DNA of 21,277 bases, taken from NCBI GenBank assembly GCA_905216215.1, contig CAJMSZ010000037.1, positions 1 through 21,277 of the forward strand, read 5' to 3'. A program made the translations under genes and the position numbers. Each line of letters begins with the position of its first letter. Position 1 is the stretch's first letter. This document shows positions 1-8,162 of this stretch, in pieces. Source of the stretch: an uncultured bacterium. Lineage in GTDB: Bacteria; Bacillota; Clostridia; Lachnospirales; Lachnospiraceae. The notes below the pieces were generated by a model. It was not told where the DNA came from and ran no database searches. It saw only the letters and a program-made list of their open reading frames with translations.

Positions 1-71
1 ATAAATAAGACTTTAGAAATGTCGTCCGAATGCGTTTCCGCCAGAATTTTAGAAATATAATGCTTTTTATC

Positions 72-99
72 ATAATAACATATGCCCAAAAAAAAGCAA
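72..99 (-). promoter_or_regulatory. possible leftward promoter at the window edge
   Basis: Reading leftward on the minus strand, a -35-like TTGCTT (94-99) is followed after 16 nt by a -10-like TATTAT (72-77). It lies downstream of the ABC gene that ends at 177 and would drive a gene beyond the left edge of the window. No coding start with a good ribosome site is visible between it and position 1. This is a sequence match only, in an AT-rich spacer where chance matches are common. Confidence 0.3.
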
Positions 100-176
100 C
101 AAGATTTTGGAATATGTAATTTTTCATAGCGCGTTCAATCTTCATATTGTGTCATTTTCGGGAACAACATGCCTTC

Positions 177-1814
177 TTAACCATGTGTTCTTGACAATCT
201 GCTTATTTTCCTCTCGTCAAGCACCAGATGCACATCTGCTTCTTTAATAACATTCTCGTCATTCGACACAACAATTGTCGTCTTCTTTAATCTTTTTATA
301 TTTCGCAGAATCGTTTTTCTGTTCTTTTTATCCAGAAACAGAAATGGTTCATCCATGAGCAATATATTCTTTCCATTCAGAACCGCTCTTGCAATCGCCA
401 CTCTCTGCCGTTGTCCTTCGGACAGACTTTTTCCATTCACCCCAATAACATCCTCAGAAAAAATATCCCAGTTCCCCATATTTTCTTTCAGATTGCTTAC
501 TTCAAATGCCTGTTCCGGGTTCTCAGGAAGCTTAAACAAGGTTACATTTTCCCTTAAACTCGCATTAAAAAGTGTTACATTCTGTGGTAAATATCCCAAT
601 TGGACATTTGAAGAATCGCCAACTGTAATTTTTCCATCACAGGATTGATATCCGGCAATACAATTGAGCAGATAACTTTTTCCAGAAGCATTCCCACCCG
701 AAATCACCATGAATTCTCCCTGCTTCAATGTAAAATTGTGTGTTTCATCTTCCTTACACATTCGGAATCCTTCAAAAACTACTTCTGAGTTTTTCTCCGC
801 TATCTCATGCTTCTCTTCTTTCAGGTCTGTCTTTTTCCCCAGATATTCCGACATTTCCTTCCATTCAAAATGCAACAGTCTACAAACTCTATCCATAGAG
901 GACTCAGACATCTTGAGTGACATTATGATTTGATTATATAACTGAAGAAAAGAGAATCCATTATTGATTGAATTTACAAACAACGTCAGTGCGCCAACTG
1001 ACAGAGCAGCCTTTTGAGGTATAAACACAACGGTAATCATGATCAACAGGGCAGAAAAATGATTGGATAGTGTAATAAACTGATTCACCGCAGCAATATA
1101 AATACTGTTTTTTACTTTCGTTTTTCCTCTGTCTAAACACTTTTCTGAAAACACTTTTCTGACGCTTTCCATATCTGCAATAAACTGAAAAATCTCGTGA
1201 TTCCCTATGATATCAGATATCATTTCAGAAAATCCGATGTTGGATTCACGCGCATTCAGAAAACGTTCTTTTACCCCTTCACTAAAATATCCGATTAAAT
1301 TGCTAACAATAACAATCGGCAAAAACACAAATAACGTCAGATATAAATTTATTCTTAAGACTATCACGAATGTACCCAGAAAAGAAATCAGATTGCACAG
1401 AAATTCCAGCCAGACAAGCAACATAGTCTCCAACGCTTCGAAATCATTTTCCAGAACATCGACCATCTTTCCCACGTCTTCTGCTTCACATTCTTTTTCC
1501 ATCAGCACACGTTTCAAAGTACCCAGTTGCAATGTTTTCTCTACATAAGATGTAATTTTAGCCTCAATAATTCCACTTTTCCTTGCATAATATATATTGA
1601 GATAAGTTACTAACGTATAAAGAGCTAATATTACAAAATATCGTTGTGTCTGTCCTGCATTCAAATCTTCCAAAAGCAAATTGACAAAATAAGCTAAAAT
1701 GACCGGAGTAAAACACCATATCAAACTCATGAATCCGTAACTGATGTAGTACATTTTATTTTCCAGAAAAAGATACCTGTTTAATTTGAATACACTCCTG
1801 ATTCCATCTCTCAT
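177..1814 (-). CDS. ABC exporter half-transporter, membrane domain fused to ATPase (switch His replaced by Asn)
   Basis: This 545-residue protein has an N-terminal type IV ABC exporter membrane domain (hydrophobic segments near residues 22-45, 58-75, 132-175 and 245-285) and a C-terminal ATPase. The ATPase shows Walker A GGNASGKS (373-380), Q-loop Gln411, a canonical signature LSEGQ (464-468) and Walker B ILLMDEP with catalytic Glu489. The switch histidine position is Asn518 (VVSND), so its own ATP site is probably weak. Its start overlaps the stop of the upstream partner gene in an ATGA arrangement, indicating translational coupling, so the two products probably form a heterodimer in the cytoplasmic membrane. 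Substrate cannot be told from sequence; drugs, peptides or bacteriocins are possible. No clear terminator hairpin follows the stop. Confidence 0.9.
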   Translation of the reverse strand: MRDGIRSVFKLNRYLFLENKMYYISYGFMSLIWCFTPVILAYFVNLLLEDLNAGQTQRYFVILALYTLVTYLNIYYARKSGIIEAKITSYVEKTLQLGTLKRVLMEKECEAEDVGKMVDVLENDFEALETMLLVWLEFLCNLISFLGTFVIVLRINLYLTLFVFLPIVIVSNLIGYFSEGVKERFLNARESNIGFSEMISDIIGNHEIFQFIADMESVRKVFSEKCLDRGKTKVKNSIYIAAVNQFITLSNHFSALLIMITVVFIPQKAALSVGALTLFVNSINNGFSFLQLYNQIIMSLKMSESSMDRVCRLLHFEWKEMSEYLGKKTDLKEEKHEIAEKNSEVVFEGFRMCKEDETHNFTLKQGEFMVISGGNASGKSYLLNCIAGYQSCDGKITVGDSSNVQLGYLPQNVTLFNASLRENVTLFKLPENPEQAFEVSNLKENMGNWDIFSEDVIGVNGKSLSEGQRQRVAIARAVLNGKNILLMDEPFLFLDKKNRKTILRNIKRLKKTTIVVSNDENVIKEADVHLVLDERKISRLSRTHG

Positions 1815-3538
1815 GACTCCCAGATCCTTTCTGCATACTTGTTAAACAGGGAATACTCCTGCAATTTCAGCTCACCCGGCTTTCCTTCTTCTATCACATT
1901 TCCCATATGAATGGTGTAAACATAATCACAATCGCTAAGACGTTCAACATGGTGTGTAATCATAATCGTAGTCACATTCTTCGTCAATTTTCTAAATATC
2001 TGGTGAAACGATTCCTCAACCGTCTCATCAATCACGGATGATGCCTCGTCAAAAATAATCACTTGTTTGTCTACAAAGAACAGCCTGCACAAATTCAAAA
2101 GCTGTGCTTCCCCGTTGGACACCATTTGTCTGCCTATAGGCATATCAAGCAACTTCTTTCCCGCTTTTCCCTTCATGAACGAAAAATACTTTGCAATCCC
2201 TAATCCTTCCAGCACAGTCAGAATAGCTTCGTCATTAATTTTTTCATTATAAATCGTAAGATTGTCTCTAAGACTAGATTCAAAAATAAGATTTCCAGCA
2301 GACACATATGCAAAAGCATTCCTTACAGTCTCACTGCTATACAGCCTTATATCTTTTCCATTAATCAGAATTTTCCCTTCTTGCGGTTCCAGTATTTTAC
2401 ACAGCAATTTACTAATCGTTGATTTTCCGGCTCCCGACTGCCCAAAAATTCCAATTTTCATTCCCCTTGAAATCTTCATACATACATGATTTAACACTGC
2501 TTTATTCCCATATGCAAAGCACACATCTTCCAGAATCAGCTCAGAAAAGGGATCCATTTCTTTCACTGGTCCATCTGTGACACCGCTTTTGTAAAGCAAC
2601 AAATCTGCCAGCTTTTCAGAACTCCCTTTTGCTGCAAGAAAATTTTGAATGTGCATTTGCAATTCTTCAAATGGTTGTTTCAGCATATTCCCATAAGAAT
2701 ACATCAAATATACCATTCCCAAAGAAATCATATGACGAAAATACAGCGCACCTCCCAGAAAAAGCGATAAAATGTTTACCCCTGCCAAAAGTGACAGTGT
2801 AATAATCCAGACTCTGTAGTAGTACTTCTGAAGATCCACTTTTAGCGGGATTCTTTGCTGGATTATCTTCTCCAGCCTACTTAAAACATTTGCCTGCTTT
2901 CCTGCAAGTGTAATCACCTTTCGATTCTCTATTATCTCACTTTCAAAGGCAATCACCTCCGCATGAGATTTTCGCTCTCTCAAAATGATATCAGAATCTT
3001 GCTTCTGTTGAAGATAAATGATATATAAGGAAGCCATAATAAACAGAGCAAACATCATCGCTATCCATTTATTCTCTTTCCAGAAGACAAAGATGATTCC
3101 TATCATAGAAAGAACATTCATAAATATTGGAATCAGTGTGCATTGTATAAAATTCTCCATTTCATTCAAATCATTTTCCAGTGATTCAATCACCTGACCT
3201 GCATTTCTCTCCTGAAAAAATCTCTGATCATAGGAAAGTATCTTTTCCACAATTTCTTTTCGCAGACTATCTGTACCTTTCCATGCAGCTCTGGTTGCTT
3301 CCCAGTCCTTCCACAAACCAACACCATAAATTGCAACAGACACTACAAAATACATTGCCAATATACACATCATTTGAGATACTGCAAACCGTTCTGCAAT
3401 ACCATCAATAAACTGTTGAAACAAAATTGGCAGATATAACTGTAACCCGGACAACAAAATCACCAGAAAAGTGGTCTCAGCACAAAGCACTCTGTTCTGC
3501 ACCATTAATTTTTTTAATATATACTTAAAGTTCCTCAT
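1811..3538 (-). CDS. ABC exporter half-transporter, membrane domain fused to ATPase (degenerate signature)
   Basis: This 575-residue partner of the overlapping downstream gene has a membrane domain with hydrophobic segments near residues 20-42, 55-77, 133-177 and 243-282. The ATPase carries Walker A GQSGAGKS (366-373), Walker B VIIFDE with Glu498, and switch His529 (ITHH). The signature is degenerate (VSNGE, 473-477, in place of LSGGQ), and the Q-loop glutamine position appears to be Ala414 (YVSAG). In a heterodimer, this intact Walker/His site would face the good signature of the partner, making the competent ATP site. The start at 3538 has GAGGGT upstream as ribosome site. Only about 40 bp separate it from the terminator of the lipoprotein gene, so expression may depend on read-through. 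Substrate unknown. Confidence 0.9.
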   Translation of the reverse strand: MRNFKYILKKLMVQNRVLCAETTFLVILLSGLQLYLPILFQQFIDGIAERFAVSQMMCILAMYFVVSVAIYGVGLWKDWEATRAAWKGTDSLRKEIVEKILSYDQRFFQERNAGQVIESLENDLNEMENFIQCTLIPIFMNVLSMIGIIFVFWKENKWIAMMFALFIMASLYIIYLQQKQDSDIILRERKSHAEVIAFESEIIENRKVITLAGKQANVLSRLEKIIQQRIPLKVDLQKYYYRVWIITLSLLAGVNILSLFLGGALYFRHMISLGMVYLMYSYGNMLKQPFEELQMHIQNFLAAKGSSEKLADLLLYKSGVTDGPVKEMDPFSELILEDVCFAYGNKAVLNHVCMKISRGMKIGIFGQSGAGKSTISKLLCKILEPQEGKILINGKDIRLYSSETVRNAFAYVSAGNLIFESSLRDNLTIYNEKINDEAILTVLEGLGIAKYFSFMKGKAGKKLLDMPIGRQMVSNGEAQLLNLCRLFFVDKQVIIFDEASSVIDETVEESFHQIFRKLTKNVTTIMITHHVERLSDCDYVYTIHMGNVIEEGKPGELKLQEYSLFNKYAERIWES

Positions 3539-3578
3539 TTTACCCTCATTTGTCTAATATCCTGCCCTGCAATAAATT

Positions 3579-3633
3579 AAAAAGGCACGTATCAATGCAA
3601 TGTCATTTAATAAAAACATCGCATTTATGTGCC
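3579..3633 (-). terminator. intrinsic terminator after the lipoprotein gene
   Basis: A long imperfect hairpin joins GGCAC (3584-3588) with GTGCC (3629-3633), and inside it AATGC-ATGT pairs with ACAT-GCATT around an AT-rich loop. On the minus strand the stem is followed by five T residues (3579-3583). It lies between the lipoprotein gene stop (3643) and the first exporter gene (start 3538), so it would end or attenuate transcripts coming from the lipoprotein gene. Confidence 0.8.
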
Positions 3634-3642
3634 CCACTTCTC

Positions 3643-4146
3643 TTATTCAATCAAATTCACTCTCCAGATTCGGCCATCAGGATTATACTTAAATTCTATG
3701 GTAATCTCCTGCTCTTTATCTTCTACCAGTGCAGTCACTTTTACCATTTCCGTGGAATCATCTTTCGTAAGCAGTTCCATGGACTCAACCTTCATTTTCT
3801 TACCTGCACTTAAATACCGATTGACATATCCGTCATTGACAAACTTCTCCAGGCTGTTATCTGCAAAATATTTGCCAATTGCCTTTTCCCAGTTTTCTTC
3901 TACTCTTTCATATTCTGCATTGATTTTTTCCCTTTCATCATCTGAAATTGCTTCTGTGCCAGCACCGATTGCCCCTTTCATCTTATCATTATAGAGGTCT
4001 TCATTTGGACAAGTCATGAATGCTTCAATCACTGCTCTGGCCGCGTCACTCACCCCGTCTGCAGAAGAAGCACCTTTTCCCTTGCACCCCATAAGAATAA
4101 CTGACACAAAAACCAGCATTACAATCAATACTTTTTTCTTATTCAT
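3643..4146 (-). CDS. small predicted lipoprotein, function unknown
   Basis: This is a 167-residue secreted lipoprotein. The N-terminus is a type II signal peptide: basic MNKKK, a hydrophobic stretch to residue 18, and lipobox LMGC with the modified cysteine at residue 21. The mature part begins with a Gly/Ser/Lys linker, then a mostly helical acidic section, then a beta-rich C-terminus (about residues 115-167) ending IWRVNLIE, reminiscent of small lipoprotein folds that bind at the cell surface. I do not recognise a named family. The start is well supported: AGGAGG lies 7 nt upstream of the ATG. It sits between the large HTH regulator gene and the exporter pair, suggesting a role as surface accessory or sensor of that exporter, which is inference from position only. 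Confidence 0.75.
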   Translation of the reverse strand: MNKKKVLIVMLVFVSVILMGCKGKGASSADGVSDAARAVIEAFMTCPNEDLYNDKMKGAIGAGTEAISDDEREKINAEYERVEENWEKAIGKYFADNSLEKFVNDGYVNRYLSAGKKMKVESMELLTKDDSTEMVKVTALVEDKEQEITIEFKYNPDGRIWRVNLIE

Positions 4147-4248
4147 TTGAAAACCTCCTCTCGACTACAACTACCTTTTTCAATTCCCTACTAAAACCAT
4201 AACATATTTCACAATAAAAGTTTATGACATTTCATGTAATTTTTCTTT

Positions 4249-6126
4249 TCACAAAATCTTATCCCATGCAGATTGCTGATCGAGGCGGTGGATCTGGTCG
4301 CGGTAACGGCTAAATTGCTCTTTATATAAAAATTCAGAACTATTGATGAACGAGTTTACGACATCATAGGTATAGTTCATTTGATATAACCTGAGCAATT
4401 TTAGTCCATTGTAAAAATATGCTGCACATTTTTCACTGTTCTCTTTTTCTAAAGCCGACGCAATCGTAATAAAGGAACGTCCAATCCCATTTCCTTTTCC
4501 TGCTTCCAAAGACACTCTTACCTTCTCTTTACTCACTTCTATGGCTTTGGATGTCTTTCCTGTCTCTTCATATACGATTGCCAGATTTCCTTTTGCCAAA
4601 TCCCACTCCAAGATATGAAATACAGGATGGACAGAAGATTTTTCCATATTTTCTATCTGCATTTCCCATATCTGAATCGCCCTTTCTTTCTCCCCCTTTT
4701 CTAAATAATTAGCCGATATTTCATTCAAAATGCAGTGTTCTTCCGTTGTAAAACTAAATTCCTGCATTCTTTCATCTTCAATATCTAACGTCATATTCAG
4801 TACCGCCCACAATTGTTCAATACATGTCTGAAAGTCCAATTCCTGATTCATACTTTTCAGTTTTATATTTTCCCCTGACAAAAACTGACGGTTTTCCGGA
4901 ATGGAGGAATCTAATTTTTCTTCTATCCGTTTCAATAATTTCTTTGCCGCATTGGTTTCAAATCTCATAACTTTCATGAAATACTGTCGTTTCAGCTCCA
5001 GGACTTCATAATCGTCTGTTACCACAACCGACTGGGTTCTTCGTCTCCTGCGATTCATCCGCTCCATCATCAGATGCAGCTTTTTATCTCTGGGCTTTCG
5101 TTTTCCACCCTCGATTCTTGATAGTTCCTCCTGCGTACAGATATTTTCGCATAACTTTTCCTGCGAAATTTTCCTTGCAATGCGCGTCCTGCGGATTAAC
5201 TCATAATCCAATTCAAACCTGCGGTTTACATGTCGGAATAAGCGGAATTTTTCGAAATGAATGCCATATTTCTTTTCCGTTGATAGTAAGACAATTCTTT
5301 CTGTTCGAAGCTGCTCTGCCTCTTCTTTCTGTCCATGACTGTGTTCTAATAAATTTGCGTACTGTTCCAATATTTCCGGCATATACAGAATTTTTCCCGT
5401 GCTTCGCAGGACAGCTAAGGCTTCTTTGGTATGGAATATCAGAATCTCTTTCTGTCTCTCCTGGTTACATGCCTTTCCAAGTAGAAGAGTTGCATATGGA
5501 TACACTTTTACCAGCTCTACTTCCACCATTTTTTTCGCACCAATATAGTCCAGAAGCGCTGTCAGCTCTTCCAGTGGCCGTTCCCATCTGGTTTCCCTAC
5601 ACACTTCCCATCGAAAAAGAAGTAGTCTGATTTCATCCGCACTAAGTACTGTTTCCCTTAGCGCTGTTTCTTTCATGAATATTTCATCTAATGGCATTGT
5701 CTGCCTGATTGCCTGTTCCAAATATGTAAGGATGTTCTCTGTTTCCCATCCTCTTATCCACCCTATCTGTGCATACATCTGCCAAAGATATTGCAAATGC
5801 AATGGCTTATTTGCCGCCTTTCTGCTCTGATATCTTTCTAATAACTCCTCTGCCATCTCCAGTTCCCCATAGAGAATATGCTTCTGCACCATATATTGCA
5901 GTTCATATAATTCATAATTCTCTGCTGTTAATACATATTCAAGACGTTCTGTTGATTTTCCCAACCGTCCCAGAAAGCGGTCTAACATAAAGCAATCTGT
6001 CGGAACTTGATTTCGCTCCATACGTGCCATCTGAGGTACCGAACACAACCCACGGCACAATTGCCCTTGGCTAAATCCGGCTTCTTCACGCAACTGGAAT
6101 ATCATATCACCCACTCCATGATTCAT
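4249..6126 (-). CDS. large XRE-type regulator with two HTH domains and helical repeats
   Basis: This protein is 626 residues from the chosen start. An XRE-like helix-turn-helix lies at about residues 5-55 (FQLREEAGFSQGQLC...MARMERNQ). A second, similar one lies at about 307-358 (ELIRRTRIARKISQEKLC...LSRIEGGKRKP). Each is followed by a long all-helical stretch resembling tetratricopeptide-type repeats (about 65-295 and 375-620), so the gene looks like an internal duplication of an HTH plus helical-repeat unit. Proteins of this build often sense peptides or other ligands and control nearby genes. The start at 6126 is preferred over an in-frame ATG at 6246: a GGGGGGAAAGAAG ribosome site directly precedes it, and the longer form would begin inside the terminator after glnS. 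It likely controls the lipoprotein and ABC exporter genes downstream. That regulatory target is inference. Confidence 0.8.
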   Translation of the reverse strand: MNHGVGDMIFQLREEAGFSQGQLCRGLCSVPQMARMERNQVPTDCFMLDRFLGRLGKSTERLEYVLTAENYELYELQYMVQKHILYGELEMAEELLERYQSRKAANKPLHLQYLWQMYAQIGWIRGWETENILTYLEQAIRQTMPLDEIFMKETALRETVLSADEIRLLLFRWEVCRETRWERPLEELTALLDYIGAKKMVEVELVKVYPYATLLLGKACNQERQKEILIFHTKEALAVLRSTGKILYMPEILEQYANLLEHSHGQKEEAEQLRTERIVLLSTEKKYGIHFEKFRLFRHVNRRFELDYELIRRTRIARKISQEKLCENICTQEELSRIEGGKRKPRDKKLHLMMERMNRRRRRTQSVVVTDDYEVLELKRQYFMKVMRFETNAAKKLLKRIEEKLDSSIPENRQFLSGENIKLKSMNQELDFQTCIEQLWAVLNMTLDIEDERMQEFSFTTEEHCILNEISANYLEKGEKERAIQIWEMQIENMEKSSVHPVFHILEWDLAKGNLAIVYEETGKTSKAIEVSKEKVRVSLEAGKGNGIGRSFITIASALEKENSEKCAAYFYNGLKLLRLYQMNYTYDVVNSFINSSEFLYKEQFSRYRDQIHRLDQQSAWDKIL

Positions 6127-6223
6127 CTTCTTTCCCCCCACAATACCCTGACCATGTTGTCTTCCATACAATTTTGCAACTACAAAAAACACGTTTTTCG
6201 AATTTCTCGCATAAATCAGACAA

Positions 6224-6278
6224 AAAGACCAGACTGAAACTCTCATTCTACACGTACAAAGTCACAAGCCTGGTCTTT
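6224..6278 (-). terminator. probable intrinsic terminator downstream of glnS
   Basis: AAAGACCAG (6224-6232) is the reverse complement of CTGGTCTTT (6270-6278), with a further ACT/AGT pairing inside a long loop. On the minus strand the stem ends in a run of T. It is the last of three hairpins after the glnS stop and lies before the regulator gene, so it fits as the end of the glnS transcript. The loop is long (37 nt), which lowers certainty. Confidence 0.5.
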
Positions 6279-6292
6279 CATTTTATTTAATG

Positions 6293-6318
6293 ATGGGGTC
6301 AAAAATATATGACTCCAT
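6293..6318. repeat. short inverted repeat after glnS
   Basis: ATGGGGTC (6293-6300) pairs with GACTCCAT (6311-6318), allowing one G-T pair, around an AT-only loop of 10 nt. It sits immediately beside the larger hairpin at 6319-6366. Possible roles are transcript 3'-end protection or part of a dispersed intergenic repeat; nothing in the sequence decides between these. Confidence 0.5.
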
Positions 6319-6366
6319 GATACCTACGGATTTCTCCGCGTTTCACGCTCGCGAGATCCTGGTATC
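6319..6366. repeat. GC-rich hairpin directly after the glnS stop codon
   Basis: GATACC (6319-6324) pairs with GGTATC (6361-6366). Inside, GGAT pairs with ATCC and CGCG with CGCG, giving an interrupted stem around a short loop. It begins only 4 nt past the glnS stop (6371-6373) and is markedly richer in GC than its surroundings. It lacks a T-run, so it is not a simple terminator. It resembles extragenic palindromes found in clostridial genomes, though copy number cannot be judged from this window. Confidence 0.55.
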
Positions 6367-6370
6367 TTTA

Positions 6371-8041
6371 TTATTTTGGCAATTTAAATGAGCTCTTTAA
6401 GGATACGATCCGGTTGAACACCAGTGCATCCGGTCTGGAATCATGGGAATCAATGTTAAAGAATCCCTGACGCACAAACTGATAGCTGTCGTATGGTTTT
6501 GCATCTTCAAAGTTCGGTTCTACATAGATATCCTTTTCTACCAGAGAATTTGGATTCAGATTGAGCGAACCGTCTTCTTTGTTGTAAACACCTTTTTCTT
6601 CATCTACCAGATTCTCATACAGACGAGCCTTTGCTTTTACTGCTGTCTGGGCTGCCACCCAGTGGATAGTTCCCTTAACTTTTCTGCCATCCGGGCTGTT
6701 GCCTCCACGGGATGCCGGGTCATAGGTACAATGAATGACGGTAACATTGCCATCTGCATCCTTCTCGTAATCCACACACTTCACAAAATATGCATTCATA
6801 AGACGCACTTCATTTCCCGGGAACAGGCGGAAATATTTCTTCGGCGGTTCTTCCATGAAGTCTTCTCTTTCAATATACAGCTCCCGTCCAAACGGAACCT
6901 TTCTGCTTCCCAGAGATTCATTTTCCAGATTATTCGGTGCATCTAAGTATTCGATTTCTCCTTCCGGGTAATTGTCGATTACCAGCTTCACCGGGTCTAA
7001 GACTGCCATCATTCTTGGCTTCTTCAGCTTCAAATCTTCACGAATACAGTATTCCAGCATCGCATAATCTACAGAGCTTTGGCTCTTGGATACTCCGCAA
7101 AGGTCTACGAACATCTTAATGGACTCCGGTGTAAATCCGCGACGACGGAGCGCTGCAATGGATACCAGACGTGGATCGTCCCATCCGTCTACAATGCCAT
7201 CTTCTACCAGCTTCTTAATATAACGCTTTCCGGTTACTACATTGGTTAAATATAATTTTGCAAATTCAATCTGGCGTGGCGGATTCTCAAACTCACATTC
7301 TCTTACTACCCAGTCATAAAGCGGTCTGTGGTCTTCGAATTCCAATGTACAGATAGAATGGGTGATTCCTTCTACTGCATCTTCGATTGGATGTGCGAAG
7401 TCATACATAGGATAAATGCACCATTTATCTCCCGTATTATGGTGTGTCATACGTGCCACACGATAAATAACCGGGTCACGCATATTGATATTCGGAGATG
7501 CCATGTCAATCTTTGCACGGAGTACTTTCTCTCCATCGGCAAACTTGCCGGCACGCATTGCTTCAAACAATTCCAGATTCTCTTCTACGCTTCTGTTTCT
7601 ATATGGGCTGTCTTTCCCAGGTTCTGTCAGTGTTCCACGATATTCGCGAATCTGCTCTGCTGTCAAGTCGCACACATAAGCCTTGCCTTTCTTAATCAGC
7701 TTAACTGCACATTCATACATCTTATCAAAATAATCCGATGCAAAATACAGGTGGTTCTGCCAGTCTGCTCCCAGCCACTTGATGTCTTCCTTGATGGACT
7801 CTACAAACTCTGTCTTCTCCTTGGTCGGATTGGTATCATCAAAACGCATATGGAAGGTTCCATGATACTTCTGTGCCAGTCCATAATTTAAAAGAATGGA
7901 TTTGGCATGTCCAATATGCAGATAGCCGTTCGGTTCCGGTGGAAAACGGGTACATACGTGGTCATATACTCCTTCCGCCAAGTCTTTATCTATTTCCTGT
8001 TCAATGAAATTCTTCGATACAGGGGTCATTTCTTCTGCCAT
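6371..8041 (-). CDS. glnS: glutaminyl-tRNA synthetase
   Basis: This cytoplasmic class I aminoacyl-tRNA synthetase joins glutamine to tRNA-Gln using ATP. The 556 residues match the usual bacterial length of about 555. The N-terminus has the family stretch RFPPEPNGYLHIGHAKS with the HIGH motif at residues 42-45. Further family stretches are MRFDDTNP (65-72), DFAHPIEDAVEGITHS (about 214-229) and GWDDPR (286-291), followed by a C-terminal anticodon-binding beta-barrel region. The KMSKS-type loop reads VVTGKR (268-273) instead of the common VMSKR, keeping the lysine. The ATG at 8041 has GAGGAGG upstream. It appears to be transcribed alone: a terminator lies upstream at 8101-8131 and hairpins follow the stop. 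Confidence 0.96.
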   Translation of the reverse strand: MAEEMTPVSKNFIEQEIDKDLAEGVYDHVCTRFPPEPNGYLHIGHAKSILLNYGLAQKYHGTFHMRFDDTNPTKEKTEFVESIKEDIKWLGADWQNHLYFASDYFDKMYECAVKLIKKGKAYVCDLTAEQIREYRGTLTEPGKDSPYRNRSVEENLELFEAMRAGKFADGEKVLRAKIDMASPNINMRDPVIYRVARMTHHNTGDKWCIYPMYDFAHPIEDAVEGITHSICTLEFEDHRPLYDWVVRECEFENPPRQIEFAKLYLTNVVTGKRYIKKLVEDGIVDGWDDPRLVSIAALRRRGFTPESIKMFVDLCGVSKSQSSVDYAMLEYCIREDLKLKKPRMMAVLDPVKLVIDNYPEGEIEYLDAPNNLENESLGSRKVPFGRELYIEREDFMEEPPKKYFRLFPGNEVRLMNAYFVKCVDYEKDADGNVTVIHCTYDPASRGGNSPDGRKVKGTIHWVAAQTAVKAKARLYENLVDEEKGVYNKEDGSLNLNPNSLVEKDIYVEPNFEDAKPYDSYQFVRQGFFNIDSHDSRPDALVFNRIVSLKSSFKLPK

Positions 8042-8100
8042 ACCTTATGTCCTCCTCAAATTTCTCCCAATTATGCTTTTTAGTTTATCACATATCCGCA

Positions 8101-8131
8101 AAAAAGAACAGTCAAAACTGACCGTTCTTTT
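8101..8131 (-). terminator. intrinsic terminator after the MATE efflux gene
   Basis: AAAAGAAC-a-GTCA pairs with TGAC-c-GTTCTTTT around an AAAC loop, with one internal mismatch. On the minus strand the stem ends in a run of six T residues. It lies 32 nt past the stop of the efflux gene (8163) and upstream of glnS. The symmetrical A- and T-runs would allow function in both directions, but only the minus-strand gene needs it here. Confidence 0.8.
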
Positions 8132-8162
8132 CGCATTCTTTCCTTATTTTACTGCAGTTCCA

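Noticed and set aside
1..127. Open frame on the minus strand from an ATG at 127 running off the left edge, encoding a hydrophobic, basic peptide
   Set aside because: It has no ribosome site upstream and lies in AT-rich DNA that also holds a promoter-like pair. 42 open codons are not enough support.
6127..6246. N-terminal extension of the large HTH regulator by 40 residues
   Set aside because: It would start inside the terminator stem after glnS, has no ribosome site, and the extension does not resemble an HTH protein. The ATG at 6126 has a strong site.
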